18,850 bases of DNA, from positions 1 to 18,850 of the forward strand of contig JASBTC010000221.1 in assembly GCA_030148625.1 (NCBI GenBank), written 5' to 3'. Every line of letters begins with the position of its first letter. The stretch's first letter is position 1. Made by a program: the position numbers and the translations under genes. The stretch comes from Sphingobium sp. Lineage in GTDB: Bacteria > Pseudomonadota > Alphaproteobacteria > Sphingomonadales > Sphingomonadaceae. Positions 6,976-12,988 of this stretch are shown piece by piece. Under the pieces are notes generated by a model. The model ran no database searches. It was not told where the DNA came from and saw only the letters and a program-made list of their open reading frames with translations.

Positions 6976-7152
6976 TCAAATCCCGCCCTCACCCCGCGCA
7001 CGCCGCCGCCTGCGCATATGGAGCGAAAACGCGATCAGGCAGAGCGCCGGGCCGAACCAGACGATCCAGTCCGGCGCCCCGATATGCCTCAAAAGCCTGA
7101 CGCAGAGAAAGCCCACCGCGAAGGCCAGCAGGATGGGAATGCGGGGCGTCAA
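6976..7152 (-). CDS. 58-residue two-helix membrane protein, overlaps the hydrolase stop
   Basis: Its start codon is a TTG that shares TTGA with the stop codon of the serine hydrolase gene, so translation is probably coupled by termination-reinitiation. The product begins MTPRIPILLAFAVGFLCVRL and has two membrane segments (about residues 5-19 and 29-45) with a short polar turn H-I-G-A-P-D-W between them. It ends in a positively charged tail (M-R-R-R-R-R-A-R-G-E-G-G-I), which by the positive-inside rule puts both ends in the cytoplasm. The uniform hydrophobic pattern, the overlap and the high GC at third positions make this a convincing small gene although it has no ATG. No family is recognised; a role in helping or anchoring the secreted hydrolase is only a guess from position. 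Confidence 0.62.
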   Translation of the reverse strand: MTPRIPILLAFAVGFLCVRLLRHIGAPDWIVWFGPALCLIAFSLHMRRRRRARGEGGI

Positions 7153-9101
7153 CGGACTTCCGTATAGATATATTCGTGCTGACTATCCCGCACGGTCAGC
7201 GTGCGCTGCCCGTCCCTGGCGCCGATGACCGCATCGACGCCGATCGCGCCGCCGCCGGCAGAGACGATCGAGACCGTGCCGTCGGCATTCTTGCGGGTGG
7301 CAACGGGTCCTTCGATGAAGCCTGCCTTCATCCATTTCGTGCCGCCCCGATCGCTGAAAGCGATCTTGCCGTCGATCTGGCTGCGATAGTTTGCGGCGAG
7401 CCCAGCCAGCACCGCCGGATCGCCGGGCACGGTCAGCTTCGCGCGGCGGGCCTGCGCCTGCGCCTTGATGCGCGCAGCGACCGAGGCGACGTCGGCGGCG
7501 GCCTCCGGCTTGCCGTCATAGACCACTTCCAGAATGCGGCGGAGGAACGGTGCGATCATCGATGCGCCGGGATCCGCATTGGTCAGGATGACCGCGCCGA
7601 TGCCTTCGTCAGGCAGCGCGAAGAAGCTGCTGTGATAGCCCTGCAGCGTGCCGCCATGAGTGACGACAGTCACGCCCGAGACGATGCGCTCCATCAGGCC
7701 CATGCCGTACCAGCCATTCTCCCCGATCGGCACGCCATGCTTGCGGCGTTCGAGCAGATTGGCCTCGCTCACGATCCGCTTGCCCTCCGGCGTCAGCCCC
7801 TTGGACAGTTCGAGCTGCGCATAGCGCGCCATATCCGCCGCGCTCGACCAGGCGCCGCCGGCCGGGCGATGCGGGACGATCAGATGGTTGAAGGTGTTGG
7901 GGATCTCGACCATGCGGCCGTCGACGTCGAGGCCATGGGGACGTGCCCAATCGCCGCGCTCGGCCGCTACATTGTCGAATGTCGTGTCGCGCATGCCGAG
8001 CGGTCCGAAGATGCGGGTCTGCATCGCCTTGTCGAAGGCCGCGCCCAGCTCCATCTTCGGATAGGCCAGATGGCCGCCCAAATAGCCCGCGGCCGAGGCC
8101 ATCAGATTGTTATACTGGAACAGCTCGCCGAACTTGCTGGTCGGCTGCGTCTCCGCGAGCTGGCGGAACGTGTCGGACGCAGGCGCGCCGGCATCGGCCA
8201 GGATGAATGCATAATCCTTACGCGGCAGGCCGGTGCACGCGCAGACCAGATGCCGGACGAGCACGGACTTGGTCACTTCGTCGCTGCCCAGGCGGAACGA
8301 TGGATAGAGATCGGTGACATGCTGGTCCCAGCGCAGCTTGCCTTCGTCGGCCAGCACGGAGAGCAGCAGCGTGGCCATGCCCTTGGTGTTCGACGCGACC
8401 ATGAATTTGGTGTGCGCGGTCACCGGCTCGGTCGAACCGAGTTCGCGCACGCCGACGCCGCCCTCCCAGACGACTTTGCCCTTGTCGATCAGCGCGATGC
8501 CGACGCCCGGCACTTCGAGTTCCCTGGCGGACTCGGCGATGAAGTCGCGCAGCAACTGAATACGCTCGGGGGTCAGCCGATGCGCCGCCTTGCCGGCGAA
8601 AGTCTCGGGCGCATAGCCGGCGGGACGCAGGCTGCCCTGGATGATCGACAGCGCGGCGGAACGCTTGTTGGCAGTCGATTCCGCGCCATCGGCGATCATC
8701 ACGGTCCATGCGCTATCCTTGCGCAGCGCCATGGCCGAGGCGACGGCACGCTCGCTGGGCGAGGTTTCATACGAGATGCTGACGCGCTCGTCCCAGCCAT
8801 CGCCGCGCGCGACGGGACTGACCAGTCGTACCGCGCGAGTCACGCCGGGCTTGTAGAGCGACCAGGCCTTGGCCGCTGCGGCCTGCGCATCGGCGGCGGC
8901 GCCGATTTCGATCACGGCGATATTGAGATCGGTCTCGGGCGAAGACAGGATCGTCGCCGGCCCTTTCACCGCCAGATTCCAATCCTTGGGCTGGGTATAG
9001 CTCATCCCCGATGCGGTCTTGCCCGGCGTGTCGGCGGCTGGCGCTTGTGCAAGCAGCGGCATGGGCAGGCACATCAGCGCCAGGGCGAGTGCGAATTTCA
9101 C
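7149..9101 (-). CDS. Secreted serine hydrolase, beta-lactamase/class C family
   Basis: A 650-residue exported protein. Residues 1-20 are a signal peptide ending L-L-A-Q-A. Residues about 30-160 form an extra N-terminal domain (W-N-L-A-V-K-G-P-A-T, repeated short strands) that is not part of the catalytic fold. Residues about 175-530 are the beta-lactamase/transpeptidase-like domain: the nucleophile motif is S237-N-T-K240, the tyrosine motif Y330-N-N332, and the third motif H482-G-G484. Residues 540-650 are a beta-rich C-terminal domain seen in many such hydrolases. The family includes D-aminopeptidases, esterases and penicillin-binding-like enzymes, so antibiotic resistance cannot be assumed. 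The start is a GTG at 9101, with GAGAGG seven bases before it. The usual H-T-S-G-L-P loop is replaced by C-A-C-T-G-L-P (288 onward). The 58-residue membrane protein follows with overlapping codons. Confidence 0.93.
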   Translation of the reverse strand: MKFALALALMCLPMPLLAQAPAADTPGKTASGMSYTQPKDWNLAVKGPATILSSPETDLNIAVIEIGAAADAQAAAAKAWSLYKPGVTRAVRLVSPVARGDGWDERVSISYETSPSERAVASAMALRKDSAWTVMIADGAESTANKRSAALSIIQGSLRPAGYAPETFAGKAAHRLTPERIQLLRDFIAESARELEVPGVGIALIDKGKVVWEGGVGVRELGSTEPVTAHTKFMVASNTKGMATLLLSVLADEGKLRWDQHVTDLYPSFRLGSDEVTKSVLVRHLVCACTGLPRKDYAFILADAGAPASDTFRQLAETQPTSKFGELFQYNNLMASAAGYLGGHLAYPKMELGAAFDKAMQTRIFGPLGMRDTTFDNVAAERGDWARPHGLDVDGRMVEIPNTFNHLIVPHRPAGGAWSSAADMARYAQLELSKGLTPEGKRIVSEANLLERRKHGVPIGENGWYGMGLMERIVSGVTVVTHGGTLQGYHSSFFALPDEGIGAVILTNADPGASMIAPFLRRILEVVYDGKPEAAADVASVAARIKAQAQARRAKLTVPGDPAVLAGLAANYRSQIDGKIAFSDRGGTKWMKAGFIEGPVATRKNADGTVSIVSAGGGAIGVDAVIGARDGQRTLTVRDSQHEYIYTEVR

Positions 9102-9801
9102 GGCGAACCTCTCAATCGATCGTTGGAAACCGGCCTGGACATGATGGCCTCGCCGAGTCGACCCGCGCGAAGCCCGCCAAAGCCAGCCTGATCGGAAACA
9201 AGCGTCTTAATCGGAGAAATGTCAATATTGATTGTTATAGCGATCTAATACAGTGCGACCGCGTCAATCGCGCTCTCTCCGCCTCGCGTGCCGCTTTTCG
9301 ATACGCGGGTCTCGCCGGGTCTTGCGACGCGGCTCCGCGGGCGGCGGTGGACGCTTTCGGCCGGGCACGAGATGGGTGCGAGCAGCTGCGCGGCAGCTCT
9401 GGCGGATGCGACGCCCGCCACAATTACAGACGAAAACGCGACACCCAATAACAACCGGATCAGGAATCCCGAAAATCATCGTTTCAAAATATAAGACATC
9501 AGAAACATTCCAGAAACATATGGACACACCTCCCGGAAACGTTGCGTTTTGAGGCATATTAAGCAGATTTTTTGGAAAAATTACTCAGCAGACAAATATA
9601 TTACTGACTCAAATGCCCGTCGCTCACCTTGAATCCATCCATCCACTCCATACAATCGAGGAGCGGACCGGGCCCCTCTGGCGATCAGACGATCGTGATG
9701 TCGGACCGCATCGGGCAGTTCCGATGCTGGCATGGCGGGTTCTTTTCCTCATGCACGCGGCTGGGCGCCCGATCGATCAACGCATCGATTTGGAGGCAGT
9801 A
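9102..9801. other. 700-base stretch without a convincing gene
   Basis: The left part must hold the promoter of the leftward hydrolase; a TTGACA box at 9225-9220 (minus strand) overlaps the palindrome TCAATATTGA (9222-9231), but no good -10 follows it. From about 9450 to 9612 the sequence is clearly more AT-rich than the rest of the window. Open frames here encode Arg/Pro-rich chains. The only one with any protein character is a leftward frame from a TTG at 9454 to 9245, whose first 25 residues look like a signal peptide but whose remainder does not look like a folded domain. The 9613-9801 part is probably the leader of the DUF465 gene. Confidence 0.6.
9572..9600 (+). promoter_or_regulatory. 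Candidate promoter in the AT-rich stretch
   Basis: TTGGAA (9572-9577) and AATATA (9595-9600) are separated by exactly 17 bases and sit in the most AT-rich part of the window. A transcript from here would carry a leader of about 190 bases before the DUF465-type gene at 9802. Confidence 0.4.
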
Positions 9802-9981
9802 ATGAGTGCTGTATTTTACCGGTTGAGCCTGACGCATCGTCGTCTGGATCAGGAGATCAGGCGCGAAGCGAAGCGGCTTGCGCCCGACAGGTTCCGCCTG
9901 CTCAGGCTGAAGAAGCTGAAGCTCGCGGTCAAGGATCGCCTGAACGGCCATTGGCGCCGCGAAATGGCGGTCTCCTGCTAA
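9802..9981 (+). CDS. DUF465/YdcH-type small protein
   Basis: A 59-residue basic, helical protein starting MSAVFYRLSLTHRRLDQEIR. The pattern H-R-R-L-D-x-E-I followed by a charged stretch and L-L-R-L-K-K-L-K-L-A-V-K-D-R-L is the two-helix hairpin of DUF465 (YdcH-like) proteins, which are small, abundant and still without a firm function. Family members are usually 50-80 residues, so the length fits. GGAGG lies five to six bases before the ATG at 9802, which decides the start; the frame is open upstream to 9613 but that part does not look like protein. The gene is followed by a strong hairpin and then the carbonic anhydrase gene in the same direction. Confidence 0.82.
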   Translation: MSAVFYRLSLTHRRLDQEIRREAKRLAPDRFRLLRLKKLKLAVKDRLNGHWRREMAVSC

Positions 9982-9996
9982 GCTGAAAACCCGAAC

Positions 9997-10023
9997 GAGC
10001 GGTCCGGGTCCTCCGGGCCGCTC
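9997..10023 (+). terminator. Hairpin after the DUF465 gene
   Basis: GAGCGGTCCGG pairs with CCGGGCCGCTC over 11 positions (one T-G wobble) around a five-base loop. No T-run follows, so it may act as an mRNA-stabilising hairpin or a factor-dependent terminator rather than a classical intrinsic one. Confidence 0.5.
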
Positions 10024-10090
10024 CGCATGGGCGCCCGCCGCGCGTGGCTGCCGAATGCAACATCCCGAAACTTCAAGGAAAAGAGTGAAG

Positions 10091-10684
10091 ATGACCCCTG
10101 ACGAGGCATTGCAGAGACTGCGCGAAGGCAATCGCGCATTTCTGGCGGGCGAGATCGAACCGGATATCGGCGCGGACCGGCGCCTGGAGCTTGCCAAGGG
10201 GCAAGCCCCCTTCTGCGCCTATGTCTCCTGTTCCGATAGCCGGGTTCCGCCCGAGCTGCTCTTCGGCCGCGGCCTGGGCGAGCTGTTCATCATCCGCAAT
10301 GCCGGCAACACCGTCGACACCATCGCGATGGGATCGATCGAATTCGCGGTGGCCGAACTCGGCGTGTCGCTGGTGGTGGTCATGGGCCACGAAAGCTGCG
10401 GCGCGGTGAAGGCCGCAATGTCCGTGGTCAGCGACAATGCCCGCTTTCCCGGCGCGATCGGCAATATGGTGGAACCGATCATCCCCGCCGTTCTGGAAGC
10501 GCGCGGCGAAGCCGGCGACCCGACCGAAGCGGCGGTGCGCCAGAATGTCCGCCGCGTGGTGCGCAAGCTGCGCGAGGGGAGCGATCCTCTGCTGATCGAG
10601 CCGCAAAAGACCGGAAAGCTGAAAGTGGTCGGCGCTTATTATCACCTTGAACGAGGCGAGGTCGATTTCTTCGATCTGCCGTGA
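10091..10684 (+). CDS. Beta-class carbonic anhydrase
   Basis: A 197-residue zinc enzyme that interconverts CO2 and bicarbonate in the cytoplasm. The beta-class signature is complete: C47-S-D49-S-R51 (in YVSCSDSRVPPELLFGRGLG) and H100-E-S-C103 (in VVVMGHESCGAVKAAM); C47, H100 and C103 bind zinc, and D49-R51 form the catalytic dyad. The segment F-I-I-R-N-A-G-N-T-V is also conserved in the family. No signal peptide is present. The start is taken as the ATG at 10091 (MTPDEALQRLREGNRAF), where family alignments usually begin; an ATG at 10055 would add twelve residues without a ribosome binding site. Bicarbonate supply for carboxylases is the likely role. A strong hairpin follows the stop. Confidence 0.95.
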   Translation: MTPDEALQRLREGNRAFLAGEIEPDIGADRRLELAKGQAPFCAYVSCSDSRVPPELLFGRGLGELFIIRNAGNTVDTIAMGSIEFAVAELGVSLVVVMGHESCGAVKAAMSVVSDNARFPGAIGNMVEPIIPAVLEARGEAGDPTEAAVRQNVRRVVRKLREGSDPLLIEPQKTGKLKVVGAYYHLERGEVDFFDLP

Positions 10685-10694
10685 AGCCTCGCAT

Positions 10695-10722
10695 CCGGAG
10701 CAGGGAAACACCCCTGCTCCGG
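10695..10722. terminator. Bidirectional terminator-like hairpin
   Basis: CCGGAGCAGGG (10695-10705) and CCCTGCTCCGG (10712-10722) are perfect complements around a six-base loop. The hairpin lies between the convergent stops of carbonic anhydrase (10684) and the peptidase (10732) and can serve both strands; T-runs are absent on both sides. Confidence 0.65.
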
Positions 10723-10731
10723 AAACACTCG

Positions 10732-11817
10732 TCAGATACGCGGCAATCCGTCCATGATCGCGGTGAGCGCCAGCGCATTCTCGCGCTCCATCGCGCTGTG
10801 CCCGGCATTGGTGAAGACCAGGCTGGCCGGCTCCGCGCCGGCACCCTGCAATGCCGCGACCAGGCGCGATGCCTGGGTGAGCGGGCAGACCTGGTCGAAG
10901 CGTCCATGGACGATATGAACCGGAATCGATGCCAGCGTCGCCGCATTGTCCTCGAAATGGCTGGCCGGCAGGAACAGCGCGTTCGCGAAATAATGCGCTT
11001 CGATCTGCGCGAAGCAGAGCGCGAAATCCGCTTCGCCGAATTTCCCGGTATCGGCAGCCTCCGGGATCATGTTCGAGGTAGCACCTTCCCAGACCGACCA
11101 TGCGAGCGCTGCGGCAAGCTGCCGCTCGCGCGCCTCCGTCGTCGTCGGAACCAGGTCGAAGATCGCCTTGTACGATGCCATCACGTCCTGGCGCTCCTCC
11201 GGCGTCAGGATCGCCAGGAAATCGCGCCACTCGTCGGGATAGTGGATATAGGCGCCCGGCGTGGTGAGCCCGTACGGATCCTCATGCCAGGTCGCCGCAT
11301 TGCCCTGGTAGAAATAATGGAGATCCGCCGTCGAGCCGAGAAAGATGCCGCGCAGGACAAGGCTGGCGCAATTCGCCGGATGCGCGATCGCATAGGCCAT
11401 GGCGAGCGTGCTGCCCCAGCTGCCGCCGAAGACATGCATGGGACCGGCGATGCCGAGATGGTCGCGCAGCTTCTCGATATCCGCGATGAGCAGATCGGTG
11501 GTGTTGCGCTGAAGCGCGACCGCCGCCCCCGCCGAGGCGACATTGGGCTCGCTCTTGCCGCATCCGCGCTGGTCGAAAAGAATGACGCGGTAGCGTGCGG
11601 GATCGAAGAAACGCGCCATGACCGGCGCGCATGCGCCGCCGGGACCGCCATGGAGGAACATCACCCGCTCGCCGTCGCGATTGCCATACTCCTCCCAGTA
11701 AAGCCGATGGGCCGGCTCCGCATCGACCTGGAGCCATCCGCTGTCGAGCAGGGGCGGCTGCGGATATTTCCAGCCTTCGCCAATCTTGCTCGACGATTCC
11801 AGCTGCGAAAAATCCAT
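10732..11817 (-). CDS. pip: Prolyl aminopeptidase (proline iminopeptidase)
   Basis: A 361-residue alpha/beta hydrolase that releases N-terminal proline from peptides. The signature elements are in order: H-G-G-P-G-G (56-61, oxyanion hole), F-D-Q-R-G-C-G-K-S (81-89), and the nucleophile elbow G131-G-S133-W-G-S; the acid is in H-G-R-F-D-Q-V-C-P and the histidine in N-A-G-H-S-A-M-E near the C-terminus. The core matches the S33 family, whose members are usually 310-320 residues; the extra length is mainly about 30 residues at the N-terminus. There is no signal peptide, so it acts in the cytoplasm. AAGGA lies seven bases before the ATG at 11817. It is the last gene of the leftward run after the TonB receptor and the DgcN-like gene, 118 bases behind the latter, suggesting work on imported peptides. 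Confidence 0.93.
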   Translation of the reverse strand: MDFSQLESSSKIGEGWKYPQPPLLDSGWLQVDAEPAHRLYWEEYGNRDGERVMFLHGGPGGACAPVMARFFDPARYRVILFDQRGCGKSEPNVASAGAAVALQRNTTDLLIADIEKLRDHLGIAGPMHVFGGSWGSTLAMAYAIAHPANCASLVLRGIFLGSTADLHYFYQGNAATWHEDPYGLTTPGAYIHYPDEWRDFLAILTPEERQDVMASYKAIFDLVPTTTEARERQLAAALAWSVWEGATSNMIPEAADTGKFGEADFALCFAQIEAHYFANALFLPASHFEDNAATLASIPVHIVHGRFDQVCPLTQASRLVAALQGAGAEPASLVFTNAGHSAMERENALALTAIMDGLPRI

Positions 11818-11935
11818 AATCCGTCCTTTCCTGTTCGGTATCCGGCCAACCACATCAATCCGAGAAACGGCGCCGGGCACCTGTTCGCTCTGCCCCCGCT
11901 CTATACACATGTCGCGGAGAGGATGGAGAGGCGCA

Positions 11936-12946
11936 TCACCCCAGACAGGCATCCACCAGCCGGCTAAGTCTTTCGCCGCCGCGGATCGGATCGGCGACGG
12001 GCAGGTTCAGCCTCGCGCTCTCTTCATCGAGCACGCGTTGGGCCTCGTCGGGCGTCAGCGCGGCGGTGTTGAGCGAGATGCCGGCACAGCGGATCCCGGG
12101 ATTGGTTCTGGCGCCGAGCCGCAAGTGCAGCGCGATCGCCTCTTCGATGCCGGGCGTCTCGAAAGCCGGATAGCCCGCAACATGGGTGCGCCCGACGGCA
12201 TGGCACAGGACGATCACATCGGGCTGGCTGCCATGGAGAAGGCCCAGTGAAACCGCCGCATAGGCGGGATGGAAGATCGAGCCCTGCCCTTCGATCACAT
12301 CCCAATGCGCGGGCGGCGCATCGGGGCTGAGCATCTCCGCGGCGCCCGCCTCGAAATCGGAGATCACCGCATCGATGGGCATGCCGCCACCGGCGATCAT
12401 GATCCCGGTCTGCCCCGTCGCGCGGAAGTCCGCATCATGCCCACGCGCCTGGAATGCCTTCGCAAGCGCGAGCGCGGTATATTTCTTGCCGAGCGCGCAA
12501 TCGGTGCCGACCGTCAGCAGGCGCTTGCCGCTGCGCTTGCGCCCGGTCGCGATGGGAATGTCCGACGGCGGAACCCGCACGTCGAACAAGGTGCGGCCAT
12601 GCCGCTCGGCCGTATCCTTCAGCACCGGAATATCCGCGAGGCGGATATGCATTCCCGAAACCAGATCCAGTCCGGCTTCCAGCGCCGCGACCAGATCGGG
12701 CAACCAGGCATCGGGAACGCCGCCGCCGATCGTGGCGACGCCGATCATCATCGAGCGGGCACCGCGTGCGACGGCTTCGGACGGGCCGAGGCGCGGCAGC
12801 CCGATCGTGAAATCGCTTTCGCTGCACGCATATTCGGCCAGGCATTTTTCGGGCGCCCAATCCTTCAGCCCAAGCGCGGTCTTGGCAAAGGCTGAAGAAG
12901 AGGGATCACCCAAAAAGAGGATATAGGGCGCAGGCAGTTCAATCAT
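11936..12946 (-). CDS. DUF1611/DgcN-type P-loop protein (possible amino-acid N-acetyltransferase)
   Basis: A 336-residue cytoplasmic protein. Residues 1-135 are the Rossmann-like N-terminal domain (Y-I-L-F-L-G-D at the start; I-G-V-A-T-I-G-G-G-V-P), and 136-336 the P-loop-like C-terminal domain: L-L-T-V-G-T-D-C-A-L-G-K-K (143-155), then A-T-G-Q-T-G-I-M-I-A-G-G-G-M-P-I-D (176-192) and I-E-G-Q-G-S-I-F-H-P-A-Y (218-229). These strings identify the DUF1611 family. A member from marine bacteria was described as DgcN, which N-acetylates D-glutamate in D-amino-acid breakdown, normally beside an enolase-superfamily partner (DgcA). No such partner is in this window, so the substrate here is open. The start at 12946 has a weak site (GAGAA, nine bases before). 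It lies 42 bases behind the TonB receptor gene in the same direction, so the two are surely one operon. Confidence 0.87.
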   Translation of the reverse strand: MIELPAPYILFLGDPSSSAFAKTALGLKDWAPEKCLAEYACSESDFTIGLPRLGPSEAVARGARSMMIGVATIGGGVPDAWLPDLVAALEAGLDLVSGMHIRLADIPVLKDTAERHGRTLFDVRVPPSDIPIATGRKRSGKRLLTVGTDCALGKKYTALALAKAFQARGHDADFRATGQTGIMIAGGGMPIDAVISDFEAGAAEMLSPDAPPAHWDVIEGQGSIFHPAYAAVSLGLLHGSQPDVIVLCHAVGRTHVAGYPAFETPGIEEAIALHLRLGARTNPGIRCAGISLNTAALTPDEAQRVLDEESARLNLPVADPIRGGERLSRLVDACLG

Positions 12947-12988
12947 GGTTCGACATTCTCTCCGCTGCCGGGGCCCTTTTCGTCATCA

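Noticed and set aside
7149..9101. True beta-lactamase conferring drug resistance
   Set aside because: The S-x-x-K, Y-x-N and H-G-G motifs are shared with many esterases and peptidases; length and extra domains do not match class C beta-lactamases.
7176..9191. Very long open frame on the plus strand opposite the serine hydrolase (671 residues)
   Set aside because: Arg/Asp/Ala/Gly-rich antisense frame typical of high-GC DNA; the opposite strand has catalytic motifs, a signal peptide and a ribosome binding site.
9245..9454. Leftward frame from a TTG whose first residues (L-L-L-G-V-A-F-S-S-V-I-V-A-G-V-A-S-A-R-A) look like a signal peptide
   Set aside because: No ribosome binding site, and the remaining 45 residues are Arg/Ser/Gly-rich without a domain-like pattern; it ends in the likely hydrolase promoter region. 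A small secreted protein is not excluded.
9613..9801. N-terminal extension of the DUF465 protein
   Set aside because: A strong GGAGG site precedes the ATG at 9802 and the family is only 50-80 residues long; the extension does not resemble protein.
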